From contig CAUZRD010000038.1 in NCBI GenBank assembly GCA_963582255.1, forward strand, positions 1 through 14,674: a stretch of DNA of 14,674 nucleotides. Reading direction: 5' to 3'. Made by a program: the position numbers and the translations under genes. This DNA is from CAUZRD01 sp963582255. GTDB lineage: Bacteria; Pseudomonadota; Alphaproteobacteria; Rhizobiales; TMED25. Under the pieces are notes generated by a model, which worked only from the letters and a program-made list of their open reading frames with translations, searched no databases and was not told the origin of the DNA. This document shows positions 1 through 7,376 of this stretch, piece after piece; position 1 is the stretch's first letter; each line of letters opens with the position of its first letter.

Positions 1-12
1 AAATTAACAGGG

Positions 13-37
13 TGGCTTAGATTCTAACATAGCCATC
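13..37 (-). terminator. Weak candidate hairpin downstream of gatB
   Basis: Read on the minus strand, a short stem (TGGCT at 31-35 pairing with AGCCA at 13-17, with one further G-C pair beyond an A-C mismatch) lies about 25 bases past the gatB stop and is followed by a modest T-rich stretch (TGTTAATTT). The stem is short, its 13-base loop is large and the T-tract is broken. It could be a weak terminator or chance. The remaining bases 1-59 show nothing else. Confidence 0.2.
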
Positions 38-59
38 ACGCCCTTGGGCCATGCACCTG

Positions 60-1532
60 TTATTGGATTTTAAGCTTAGCTCTCAAAAGTTCATTGACGA
101 CCTGGGGATTAGCCTTACCACCCGTTACCTTCATCACCTGACCGACAAACCAGCCCGCTAGTTTTGGCTTTTCCCTGACCTTCTCAACCTTGTCTGGATT
201 AGCAGAAATAATAGAATCAATAGCCTCTTCAATTGCGACCGTATCCGACACCTGAGTAAGCCCTTGCTCTTCGACAATACTGGCCGCGGTTTCACCGGTT
301 TTAACCATAATTTCAAACACATCCTTGGCTATCCGTCCGGAAACCGTGCCGTCAGTCAAGAGGTCTATCAACCCCCCTAAATTATCAGCCGATACACGAA
401 TGTTTTCGATATCAATTCCCAGACGATTGATCGCGCCAAAAACTTCACCGGTAACCCAGTTGGCTGCAAGTTTGGCATCGCGACCCTTGGCAACAGACTC
501 AAAATAATTAGCCGAGGCACGATCTGAGACTAATACGCCAGCATCATACGGCGTCAAAGCAAAGTCAGTCACAAAACGGGCTTTTTTCTCATCCGGTAGT
601 TCGGGCAACGTCGCGGCAATTCCAACAATCCATTCTTGCGATAAATCAAGTGGCAACAAATCTGGATCTGGGAAATAGCGGTAGTCGTGTGCTTCTTCCT
701 TAGAGCGCATCGAACGCGTCTCACCCTTACCTGAATCGAACAGGCGGGTTTCCTGTTCGATCATACCACCTTCTTCAATCACGTCGATCTGACGGCGAGC
801 CTCATAGTCAATGGCCTGACCAACAAACCTGATTGAGTTAACGTTCTTAATTTCGCATCGGGTTCCTAGGGGATCACCAGGCCGACGCACTGACACATTC
901 ACATCGGCACGCATAGATCCCTGCTCCATATTACCGTCACAGGTACCAAGATAACGTAATATAGTGCGCAGCTTTGTGATGAACGCCCGCGCCTCGGCGG
1001 CATTACGCATATCTGGCCGGGTAACAATTTCCATTAACGCAACACCAGATCGATTCAGATCTACATGAGTGCTCTCTGGATCACGGTCATGTATCGATTT
1101 TCCTGCGTCCTGTTCAAGATGAAGTCGCTCGATCTCAACTTCTATCGATGGTTTATCCTTGAAATCAACGGTGACCACGCCCTCACCAACGATCGGATAC
1201 TTAAATTGTGAAATCTGGTAGCCCTGCGGAAGATCCGGGTAAAAATAGTTCTTCCTGTCAAAAATCGAATGGTGATTGATTTGGGCTTTCAGACCAAGCC
1301 CTGTACGCACCGCCTGCTCAACACACATACGGTTGATGACTGGAAGCATTCCAGGCATCGCCGCATCCACCAGGCTAACTTGAGTATTAGCCTCGGCTCC
1401 AAAATCTGTAGCAGCACCAGAAAATAGCTTGGACTTAGAGGTCACCTGAGCATGGACTTCTAGTCCGATGATGACTTCCCATTCTCCGGTAATGCCGGTG
1501 ATAACTCCCCCCCTTTCTGTCTTAGCGTCCAT
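60..1532 (-). CDS. gatB: Asp-tRNA(Asn)/Glu-tRNA(Gln) amidotransferase subunit B
   Basis: GatB is the tRNA-binding and kinase/transamidation subunit of the cytoplasmic GatCAB complex. It activates the misacylated Glu on tRNA(Gln), or Asp on tRNA(Asn), and accepts ammonia from GatA. The product is 490 residues, usual for the family. The catalytic cradle starts with GLEVHAQV at residues 23-30; further on come the family blocks LMEIVTRPDM, EQGSMRADVNVSVRR and RCEIKNVNS. The C-terminal third is the helical YqeY-like tail that binds tRNA, ending PQVVNELLRAKL. The ATG at 1530-1532 is kept because it lies about 20 residues before the first conserved block. It overlaps the end of the upstream chorismate-mutase-like gene by 11 bases, so translation is probably coupled. 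It is the last gene of the gatC-gatA-(CM)-gatB operon. No broken or missing motif was seen. Confidence 0.96.
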   Translation of the reverse strand: MDAKTERGGVITGITGEWEVIIGLEVHAQVTSKSKLFSGAATDFGAEANTQVSLVDAAMPGMLPVINRMCVEQAVRTGLGLKAQINHHSIFDRKNYFYPDLPQGYQISQFKYPIVGEGVVTVDFKDKPSIEVEIERLHLEQDAGKSIHDRDPESTHVDLNRSGVALMEIVTRPDMRNAAEARAFITKLRTILRYLGTCDGNMEQGSMRADVNVSVRRPGDPLGTRCEIKNVNSIRFVGQAIDYEARRQIDVIEEGGMIEQETRLFDSGKGETRSMRSKEEAHDYRYFPDPDLLPLDLSQEWIVGIAATLPELPDEKKARFVTDFALTPYDAGVLVSDRASANYFESVAKGRDAKLAANWVTGEVFGAINRLGIDIENIRVSADNLGGLIDLLTDGTVSGRIAKDVFEIMVKTGETAASIVEEQGLTQVSDTVAIEEAIDSIISANPDKVEKVREKPKLAGWFVGQVMKVTGGKANPQVVNELLRAKLKIQ

Positions 1533-1854
1533 TGCTAGTCTGACTGGCCGAGTGAGGCCGGCTATCTAATTGTTCTTCCTCATAGCCAATAAACCAGTCA
1601 ATCATTCGCCGCCACACCGCCTCTGCAAGGTCAGGGGGAACTCCCACTTTATTGGAATGCTCCCGCACTTGCTCAATTACCTGTTCAACACGCCAGGGAA
1701 CCAGGGCCTCGGCAGAAGATTGCTTAAGTTGAGAGGCGCGAACAACAAATGAGTACCGCTCGGCAAGCAGCCCAATGAGCTTCTCATCAAGGAGGTCAAT
1801 TTCCGCACGAACATCTTCCATATTTTTGCATTCATCAGGCAAGCATCCCAACAT
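1522..1854 (-). CDS. Chorismate mutase type II / PchB-like protein
   Basis: A 110-residue all-helical protein of the AroQ chorismate mutase fold. It most resembles PchB, the isochorismate-pyruvate lyase of salicylate synthesis, including the PDEC-x4-DVRAEID start (PchB: PEDC...DIREAID). Against PchB as I remember it, Arg14, Arg31 and Lys42 match Arg16, Arg33 and Lys44 here, and the WYIAEQ block matches WFIGYE, so catalytic Gln90 becomes Glu92. Glu at this site is known in yeast chorismate mutase, so activity is not excluded. The ATG at 1852-1854 was chosen: it lies 4 bases after the gatA stop, has GGTGGTGA just upstream, and starts next to the conserved region; a longer reading would overlap gatA by over 70 bases. 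The ATG at 1816-1818 is a weaker alternative. The stop overlaps gatB by 11 bases. Mutase versus lyase activity cannot be decided here; no salicylate or aromatic pathway gene is nearby. Confidence 0.82.
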   Translation of the reverse strand: MLGCLPDECKNMEDVRAEIDLLDEKLIGLLAERYSFVVRASQLKQSSAEALVPWRVEQVIEQVREHSNKVGVPPDLAEAVWRRMIDWFIGYEEEQLDSRPHSASQTSNGR

Positions 1855-1858
1855 TATA

Positions 1859-3331
1859 TCACCACCACTTTTTCGGGTGTGGGAATGGGCCGCGAGCCTC
1901 TTCCAGACACTGTGCAACCCTAAAGATAGTCGCTTCATCGAACGGTTTTCCGATCAGTTGCAGCCCAAGAGGTAGGCCCTCATTGTTGAGCCCGCCAGGA
2001 AGCGACATACTAGGGAGGCCTGCCATGTTAGCCGGCACTGTTAATATATCATTCAGATACATCGACAACGGATCATCAACCTTCTCACCAATTTCAAAAG
2101 CTGCATTAGTGGTCGTAGGAGTCAGTAGTACGTCTACTTTATTAAAAACTTCTGTGAAATCACGTAGAATCAAGCTGCGAACTTTCTGGGCTTTGAGATA
2201 GTAGTCATCATAATATCCAGCTGACAAAACATAAGTGCCAATCAAAATACGCCGGCGCACCTCTGCACCGAAACCTTCAGCGCGAGTTGCTTCATACATG
2301 TCAATAAGGTCGTCCTGGGCCACACGGTTGCCATATCTCACCCCGTCATACCGGGCAAGATTTGACGATGCCTCCGCCGGGGCTACTATATAATAAGCAG
2401 GCAAAGCATATTTGGTATGAGGCAAGGAAACATCGACAACCTCGGCTCCCGCTGTTTTCGCCCAATCAATGCCTTGTTTCCACAGTAAATCAACTTCGTC
2501 TGGAAGGCCTTCGAGGTGATATTCAGTTGGAATACCAACTTTCATACCCGAAAGATCTCCCCTAAGGGCTGCTTCATAGTCTGGGACAGGAAGATTAACG
2601 CTAGTTGTATCCTTAGGGTCGTGCCCGGCCATTTCCTTTAGCATGATTGCGCAATCACGTACCGTTCGGGTGATTGGACCAGCCTGATCGAGCGATGAGG
2701 CAAATGCAATAATCCCCCAGCGCGAGCATCTTCCATAGGTTGGCTTTATCCCGACCGTGCCGGTGAAAGCGGCGGGTTGCCTAATCGACCCGCCAGTGTC
2801 AGTCGCAGTAGCTGCCGGGGAAAGTAGAGCTGCAACCGCCGCCGCCGAGCCACCCGACGAGCCGCCCGGAACAAGATTAGTCACATCGTCCTCGCGTCTC
2901 CAAGGATTGATAGTCGGACCAAAGGCGCTGTTCTCATTCGATGAACCCATCGCGAACTCGTCGTTGTTTACCTTACCTAGCATGAGCGCACCAGCCGACA
3001 ATAAATTTGCAGTAACTGTGGATTCGTATTGCGGTACAAACCCTTTTAAAATCCGACTAGCGGCCGTAGTTTCCACACCGTCAGTGCAAAAAATATCCTT
3101 GACCGCTATCGGAATGCCCTCAAGTGCACCGGCATCGCCTCCAGCCAGCCGTATATCAGCCTTCGCCGCCATTCTAAGGGCAGATTCTGGGGTTTCGCAC
3201 ACAAAAACATTAAGGGGTCTAGCCTCCTCAATCCGGTTAAGATAGGCAATGGTTAGCTCGGTGGCCGAGAACTCTCTCGCACCCAATCCATCGCGGGCCT
3301 CAGAAAGTGATAAGTTAATAAGTTCGCTCAA
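1859..3331 (-). CDS. gatA: Asp-tRNA(Asn)/Glu-tRNA(Gln) amidotransferase subunit A
   Basis: GatA is the glutaminase subunit: an amidase-signature enzyme that hydrolyses glutamine and channels ammonia to GatB. With the start used here the protein has 490 residues, the normal family length. The Ser-cisSer-Lys triad is visible: Lys78 in AVKDIF, cis-Ser158 in GGSSGGSAAA and nucleophile Ser182 in DTGGSIRQPA. The frame is open further upstream, but that would add about 41 residues unlike the family and overlap gatC heavily. The TTG at 3329-3331 gives MSELINLSLSEARDGL, which matches usual GatA N-termini, has GGAG 7 bases upstream, and sits 4 bases after the gatC stop. The next gene follows 4 bases after its own stop. 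It acts in the cytoplasm with GatB and GatC. Confidence 0.96.
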   Translation of the reverse strand: MSELINLSLSEARDGLGAREFSATELTIAYLNRIEEARPLNVFVCETPESALRMAAKADIRLAGGDAGALEGIPIAVKDIFCTDGVETTAASRILKGFVPQYESTVTANLLSAGALMLGKVNNDEFAMGSSNENSAFGPTINPWRREDDVTNLVPGGSSGGSAAAVAALLSPAATATDTGGSIRQPAAFTGTVGIKPTYGRCSRWGIIAFASSLDQAGPITRTVRDCAIMLKEMAGHDPKDTTSVNLPVPDYEAALRGDLSGMKVGIPTEYHLEGLPDEVDLLWKQGIDWAKTAGAEVVDVSLPHTKYALPAYYIVAPAEASSNLARYDGVRYGNRVAQDDLIDMYEATRAEGFGAEVRRRILIGTYVLSAGYYDDYYLKAQKVRSLILRDFTEVFNKVDVLLTPTTTNAAFEIGEKVDDPLSMYLNDILTVPANMAGLPSMSLPGGLNNEGLPLGLQLIGKPFDEATIFRVAQCLEEARGPFPHPKKWW

Positions 3332-3335
3332 TCGA

Positions 3336-3623
3336 CTACTCCACAACTTTCGGGACGATAAAATAACCGTCTTCAACGCTCGGCGCATTAGCAAGAATAC
3401 GATCAAGATAACCGCCATCAGTGACTTCATCCTGGCGCATCTTGATCTGAGCATTGACTACGCTGGTCATCGGCTCCACGCCGTCAGTATTGACCTCTTC
3501 AAGTTGTTCCACCCATGTGAGGATTGAACTCAGCTCACCGACCAAACGGCCGGCTTCAACATCGTCAATGCGAATTCGCGCCAACCTAGCGATGCGCCGG
3601 ACTGTGGCTTCATCAACCTTCAT
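3336..3623 (-). CDS. gatC: Asp-tRNA(Asn)/Glu-tRNA(Gln) amidotransferase subunit C
   Basis: GatC is a small non-catalytic subunit that wraps around GatA and GatB and stabilises the complex. The product is 95 residues, standard for the family. The N-terminal helix VRRIARLARIRI, the middle segment WVEQLEEVNTDGVEPMTSVV and the C-terminal VEDGYFIVPKVVE are family hallmarks; the last segment packs against GatA. ATG start at 3621-3623 with AAGGA 7 bases upstream. It is the first gene of the minus-strand operon, and its last codons (GTG GAG TAG) contain the GGAG ribosome-binding site of gatA. Transcription probably starts in the divergent region shared with ruvX. Confidence 0.96.
   Translation of the reverse strand: MKVDEATVRRIARLARIRIDDVEAGRLVGELSSILTWVEQLEEVNTDGVEPMTSVVNAQIKMRQDEVTDGGYLDRILANAPSVEDGYFIVPKVVE
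3339..3342 (-). promoter_or_regulatory. Ribosome binding site that sets the gatA TTG start
   Basis: GGAG on the minus strand, inside the last two coding codons of gatC, with 7 bases to the TTG at 3329-3331. It is the best Shine-Dalgarno match near the gatC/gatA junction and decides the gatA start in favour of TTG over the upstream ATGs, which lie deep inside gatC. Confidence 0.7.
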
Positions 3624-3882
3624 ATTTTTTCCTTGAATATGGACGGTTCCTATTTGTCATTGCACACATAGCCTGCGAGTTCGTGGTGTGCAACATGATG
3701 ACTGTCGGAGTGGCTGAAGCTTGATGGATTATTTAAGAGCACCAGCAGATACGTTGTGGCAGCGTCTCAATTGCTCAATCTCAAAATTAATTATCAAAAC
3801 TATGTCGGAAAGTGCCGATAACGACGAGATGCCAGCTAGGTCATTCGGCTATATAGATAGAATGTGTTAAAGGTTGAAACAA
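3624..3882. promoter_or_regulatory. Divergent promoter region between gatC and ruvX
   Basis: A 259-base region with no credible gene. It must hold the promoters of the gatCAB operon (minus) and, most likely, of ruvX (plus). It contains a strong inverted repeat near the gatC side (separate entry) and three nearby CTCAA motifs at about 3766-3785. On the plus side, AT-rich TATATA (3850-3855) and TAGAAT (3858-3863) could serve as a -10 for ruvX, but neither has a convincing -35. AAAGG at 3869-3873 is the likely ruvX ribosome-binding site. Confidence 0.55.
3656..3702. repeat. Inverted repeat upstream of gatC
   Basis: TTGCACAC (3660-3667) and GTGTGCAA (3686-3693) form a perfect 8-base inverted repeat with an 18-base spacer. 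Outer arms GTCAT (3656-3660) and ATGAC (3698-3702) are also complementary. On the minus strand the arms coincide with a weak promoter-like pair, TTGCAC (3688-3693) and TATGTG (3665-3670), exactly 17 bases apart, about 40 bases upstream of the gatC ATG. It may be an operator or an RNA hairpin; the promoter match is poor (3 of 6 in each box). Confidence 0.45.
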
Positions 3883-4362
3883 ATGGTTATGGATTCAATC
3901 AATAATATCGTCACATTTCTGCCTTCCCAACAAAGGCTAATAGGGCTTGATCTTGGCAGCAAGACAATTGGTATCGCCCTTTCTGATCTTTCACGCAGGA
4001 TAGCTAGCCCTTGCACAACTATTCACAGAACTAAATTTCAGGCAGATGCAGATCTGTTGGAAGGGTTAGCCAATGAACACGCGATTGGAGGATTTGTGCT
4101 TGGTCTGCCGCTTAACATGAATGCAAGCGAAGGGCCGCGAGTTCAGTCAACACGCTCCTTTGCAAAAAATCTAGCAAAGCGCAGCGACATTCCGATTGTC
4201 TTTTGGGACGAACGACTGAGTACTGTAGCTGCGGAAAGGGTTTTATTGGAAGCCGACGTAAGTCGACGCCGGCGCGCCCAAGTCATCGATAAAATGGCTG
4301 CGACCTATATCCTGCAAGGCGCTCTTGATTATTTATCGCGAAAAGGAACAGAACCTGATTGA
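3883..4362 (+). CDS. ruvX: Putative Holliday junction resolvase / pre-16S rRNA nuclease RuvX (YqgF)
   Basis: RuvX/YqgF is an RNase H-like nuclease. In E. coli it is implicated in 5' processing of pre-16S rRNA, and it is also annotated as a Holliday-junction resolvase. The 159-residue product has the expected order: a first strand LIGLDLGSKTIGIALSD with acidic Asp23, then GGFVLGLPLNMNASEG (69-84), WDERLST (108-114) with Asp109 and Glu110, and the C-terminal Asp136 in RRRRAQVIDKMAA. The family consists largely of this single domain and the length is normal. The ATG at 3883 was chosen for AAAGG 9 bases upstream. An in-frame TTG at 3874 directly abuts that AAAGG, and a second ATG at 3889 is possible. 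It is divergent from gatC and 72 bases upstream of pyrB, possibly cotranscribed with it. Confidence 0.92.
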   Translation: MVMDSINNIVTFLPSQQRLIGLDLGSKTIGIALSDLSRRIASPCTTIHRTKFQADADLLEGLANEHAIGGFVLGLPLNMNASEGPRVQSTRSFAKNLAKRSDIPIVFWDERLSTVAAERVLLEADVSRRRRAQVIDKMAATYILQGALDYLSRKGTEPD

Positions 4363-4434
4363 TTCACCATACAATGAATTGTTTGAAACTCGAGCTTGCC
4401 TCGTAGCAGCTGCGGCCATATAGAGTTATTTTCG

Positions 4435-5394
4435 ATGGCAGCCTCCGTCGAAATTTCACCCCCAATTTTGCGCTCGCCGCATCTTCTTGGCATTGAAGGT
4501 TTAAGCGTGGAGGAAGTATCGGCGCTGCTGGATCTTTCAGAGCGCTGGGCTGAACGCAATCGCACCGGCCCTAAAAAATCTGACATATTGCGAGGCCGTA
4601 CGCAGATCAATCTGTTTTTTGAAAACTCCACTAGAACACAGAGTTCTTTTGAACTCGCGGGGAAACGGCTTGGCGCGGATGTCGTCAATATGGCAATCGC
4701 CCGCTCGTCCATTACCAAGGGCGAAACCCTAATCGATACAGCAATGACGCTGAACGCCATGCATCCAGACATATTGGTTATCCGACATGAAGCCGCTGGC
4801 GCTGTCGAACTCCTATCGCAGAAAGTCGACTGTTCAGTTGTGAATGCCGGTGATGGTGCCCATGAGCATCCCACTCAGGCACTGCTGGATGCGCTTACCA
4901 TAAAACGTCATAAGGGACGATTAGAGGGGCTGGTGGTGACCATCTGTGGTGATATTGCTCATAGTCGCGTCGCACGCTCAAACCTCATATTACTGTCGAT
5001 GCTAGGCGCAAGACTGAGACTGGCTGCCCCAGCTACCTTACTACCGTCGGCACCCGAACAATTTGGTGCGGAGATTTTTACAAACCTTGTCGATGCCATT
5101 CGCGGTGCCGATGTGGTAATGATGCTCAGGTTGCAAAGTGAACGGATGACGGCTTCTTATGTACCTTCGGCAAGAGAATATTTTCACTTTTTCGGACTTA
5201 ATCATGAAAAACTATCTCTGGCCAAGAATGATGTGATCGTGATGCATCCAGGTCCGATGAATCGAGGAGTTGAGATCGACAGCGCAGTTGCCGATGACCC
5301 TCGCAGCGTCATTCGCGAGCAAGTCGAAGTTGGAGTTGCTGTCCGTATGGCCGTACTTGAAGCTCTCGCTGCACATGTCACCAGGGTATCTTGA
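4435..5394 (+). CDS. pyrB: Aspartate carbamoyltransferase catalytic subunit
   Basis: PyrB condenses carbamoyl phosphate with aspartate to N-carbamoyl-aspartate, the committed step of pyrimidine synthesis, in the cytoplasm. The 319-residue length fits the catalytic chain. The carbamoyl-phosphate site STRT (65-68) in FFENSTRTQSSFE, the mobile loop Ser92/Lys95 (SSITKGET), HPDILVIRH, the GDGAHEHPTQALLD block, GDIAHSRVARSN, RLQSERM and MHPGPMNRGVEI are all present, so the enzyme should be active. The ATG at 4435 was chosen; the frame stays open upstream to a TTG at 4396, but that region has no family similarity. Only a weak purine stretch (TAGAG) precedes the ATG. Its TGA shares one base with the ATG of the pseudo-dihydroorotase, consistent with the two making one complex. 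No regulatory subunit gene (pyrI) is present. Confidence 0.96.
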   Translation: MAASVEISPPILRSPHLLGIEGLSVEEVSALLDLSERWAERNRTGPKKSDILRGRTQINLFFENSTRTQSSFELAGKRLGADVVNMAIARSSITKGETLIDTAMTLNAMHPDILVIRHEAAGAVELLSQKVDCSVVNAGDGAHEHPTQALLDALTIKRHKGRLEGLVVTICGDIAHSRVARSNLILLSMLGARLRLAAPATLLPSAPEQFGAEIFTNLVDAIRGADVVMMLRLQSERMTASYVPSAREYFHFFGLNHEKLSLAKNDVIVMHPGPMNRGVEIDSAVADDPRSVIREQVEVGVAVRMAVLEALAAHVTRVS

Positions 5395-6734
5395 TGGCTA
5401 CTTTCATCAAGCCTGATAGCAATGATCCAATGACTACCGTGTTCCAAAATTCCCGTCTACTGGACCCGGCCAGTGGCCTAGATAAGATCGGCGCCCTTCT
5501 GGTTGTAGACGGTAGAATTAAAGATATGATCTGCGGCACCGCAAGCCCAGATGTGCCCGACGGCGCGCGCATAATTGATTGCTGCGGCCATGCATTAGCT
5601 CCTGGTCTGATCGATATGAAAGTATTTGTTGGAGAACCTGGATTTGAGCACCGAGAGACACTAGCAGGTGCAAGCAAGGCGGCAGCCACCGGTGGAATCA
5701 CTACAATCATCTGCCGCTCAGACACCAACCCTGTTATCGATGATGCTGCGCTAGTAGATTATATACGTAGGCGCGCTCGCGATCACGCTCTGGTTCATGT
5801 TTATCCCACCGCCGCACTTACACGCTCTCAGGCTGGTATGGAATTAACAGAGATCGGCCTATTGTCAGAAGCTGGCGCGATAGCATTTGGTGATGGTACC
5901 CGTACCGTGGCCAATGCCCGAGTGATGCGAAATGCGCTTACTTATGCTAAAAATTTTGATGCACTGATAGCTCCACACGTCGAAGATCCTGCACTTGCTG
6001 ACGATGGAGTCATGAATGAGGGCGCAATATCGGCGCGACTGGGCCTTCCTGGCCGACCAGCTAGCGCAGAAGTCATCGCGGTTGAACGCGACATGCGATT
6101 GGTTGAGCTGACCGGAGGGCGCTATCATGCATCTAGTATTTCATGCGCCGATTCCGTCAAGTCGATTGTCAGAGCTAAAGATAGCGGGCATCAAGTAACT
6201 TGCGCAGTTTCGATCAATAATCTGATCTTGAATGAGCGTGATGTCGGCGCATATCGCACCTTCTTCAAACTACTACCACCGCTTCGATCCGAACTTGATC
6301 GCGAAGTAATGGTCTCCAGTATCGCCGATGGCAGAATCGATATCATAGTATCAGACCATGACCCACAAGACACCGATTCGAAACGGCGGCCCTTCGTCGA
6401 AGCTGGGTTTGGTGCGGTTGGACTTGAAACGCTTCTGCCTGCAGCAATAGGACTTTATCACAACGGCCATGCAAGACTCCTTGACGTTCTGGGCGCTATG
6501 ACCAGCAATCCAGCAAAAATTCTTGGACTTGAAACCGGCCGACTTGCCAAGGGCCTGCCTGCAGATCTTGTCCTTATTGATCTTGATTGTCCGTGGGTGG
6601 CTGTGGCTGAAGATCTTGTTTCCAAGTGCAGAAACACAACACTTGAGCGTCGTCATCTTCAAGGCCGCGCATTAATGACGATGGTGGATGGCAAGATTGT
6701 TCACCAGACAACAAAGCTCCACCTCAATGCCTGA
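5394..6734 (+). CDS. Dihydroorotase-like protein lacking the HxH metal site (PyrX/pseudo-DHOase type)
   Basis: An amidohydrolase-fold protein of 446 residues, homologous along its length to class I dihydroorotase. Active members carry PGLIDxHxH and use the two His as zinc ligands. Here the block reads APGLIDMKVFVGEPG, with Lys76 and Phe78 replacing both His. The later DHAPH motif reads DHDPQ, so its second His is also gone. MTSNPAKILGL and the C-terminal beta-sandwich GRLAKGLPADLVLIDL are kept. This is the state of the non-catalytic partner (PyrX, PyrC') that assembles with aspartate carbamoyltransferase in Pseudomonas; I infer the same role because the gene is coupled to pyrB (TGATG, one base shared). 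CAGGG lies 7-8 bases before the ATG at 5394; the ATG at 5430 has no such site. A working dihydroorotase should be encoded elsewhere. Automatic annotation would probably call this pyrC. Confidence 0.88.
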   Translation: MATFIKPDSNDPMTTVFQNSRLLDPASGLDKIGALLVVDGRIKDMICGTASPDVPDGARIIDCCGHALAPGLIDMKVFVGEPGFEHRETLAGASKAAATGGITTIICRSDTNPVIDDAALVDYIRRRARDHALVHVYPTAALTRSQAGMELTEIGLLSEAGAIAFGDGTRTVANARVMRNALTYAKNFDALIAPHVEDPALADDGVMNEGAISARLGLPGRPASAEVIAVERDMRLVELTGGRYHASSISCADSVKSIVRAKDSGHQVTCAVSINNLILNERDVGAYRTFFKLLPPLRSELDREVMVSSIADGRIDIIVSDHDPQDTDSKRRPFVEAGFGAVGLETLLPAAIGLYHNGHARLLDVLGAMTSNPAKILGLETGRLAKGLPADLVLIDLDCPWVAVAEDLVSKCRNTTLERRHLQGRALMTMVDGKIVHQTTKLHLNA

Positions 6735-7338
6735 TCCAATTAGTTGGGCTTTTTCAGCGCCCTATTTCCTGTTAGCATTCCTGTTTGGATATTTTTTAGG
6801 AGCGGTCCCGTTTGGAGTCGTGGTTACCCGCATCGCTGGCTTTGGTGATGTGAGATCCATCGGCTCTGGTAACATCGGTGCGACTAACGTCCTTCGTCTT
6901 GGTCGCAAGGATCTTGCTGTCGCAACACTTCTTCTTGATGCCCTCAAAGGATTTTCTGCGGTATATATTGCAGCGCTGTGGGGAAATGATACTGCCATAA
7001 TAGCTGGGTTTGGCGCTTTTTTAGGGCACTTGTTTCCGGTCTGGCTTAGATTTTGCGGAGGTAAGGGTGTCGCTACATATTTGGGCACTCTGGCTGCATT
7101 TCACTGGCCAAGCTTACTGTTGTTTGCATTTATCTGGCTAGCAGTAGCGACAGTGAGCCGCTATTCCTCACTCTCAGCTCTTACCAGCGCCTCACTCATA
7201 CCGCTAAGTTTGTATGGATTTGGCCACATCCAGATCATGGAACTATTTTTATTACTGACTATTATCTTGATCATGACCCACAGAAAAAATATCCAGAGAT
7301 TGGTGAACGGAACTGAGTCAAAAATTGGTTACAAGTAA
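6727..7338 (+). CDS. plsY: Glycerol-3-phosphate acyltransferase PlsY
   Basis: PlsY transfers an acyl group from acyl-phosphate to glycerol-3-phosphate in the inner membrane, the first committed step of phospholipid synthesis (with PlsX). The 203-residue product is very hydrophobic and reads as about five membrane spans. Motif 1 is SIGSGNIGATNVLR (SGNIGATN at 47-54), followed by LLDALKG (69-75) and the GHLFPVW...GGKGVAT block (100-117), the three family signatures. The start at 6727 overlaps the end of the preceding gene by 8 bases. An in-frame ATG at 6688 would add 13 residues with no family match. No clear Shine-Dalgarno is seen, so coupling to the upstream gene is likely. The C-terminal tail is basic and cytoplasmic (THRKNIQRLV). 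In related genomes dprA usually follows; here it does not. Confidence 0.95.
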   Translation: MPDPISWAFSAPYFLLAFLFGYFLGAVPFGVVVTRIAGFGDVRSIGSGNIGATNVLRLGRKDLAVATLLLDALKGFSAVYIAALWGNDTAIIAGFGAFLGHLFPVWLRFCGGKGVATYLGTLAAFHWPSLLLFAFIWLAVATVSRYSSLSALTSASLIPLSLYGFGHIQIMELFLLLTIILIMTHRKNIQRLVNGTESKIGYK

Positions 7339-7376
7339 GCGCTATGGCCTCTGCACAGGATTATACTTTCTAACGG

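Noticed and set aside
1522..1938. A longer chorismate-mutase-like gene starting at 1938
   Set aside because: The extra 28 residues are unlike the family and would overlap gatA by about 80 bases, while the ATG at 1852-1854 has a site and a clean 4-base gap.
2757..3245. A 162-codon open frame on the plus strand opposite gatA
   Set aside because: It lies wholly antisense to a certain gatA with intact catalytic motifs; the translation has no recognisable family and looks like a frame shadow.
3874..3882. TTG start for ruvX
   Set aside because: It directly abuts the AAAGG sequence that is well placed for the ATG at 3883.
3624..3882. A tRNA or structured RNA gene in the gatC-ruvX interval
   Set aside because: The inverted repeat does not extend to a cloverleaf, there is no GGTTCGA-type T-arm in place, and no known riboswitch pattern was recognised.
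4363..4434. A pyrimidine attenuator or leader before pyrB
   Set aside because: Only short stems (ACAAT/ATTGT at 4371-4382 and a GCAGCTGC palindrome) are present in 72 bases, with no T-run or leader peptide.
4329..4874. A 181-codon open frame on the minus strand opposite the end of ruvX and start of pyrB
   Set aside because: It is antisense to well-supported coding sequence, Ser/Arg/Pro-rich as shadows often are, and has no family motif.
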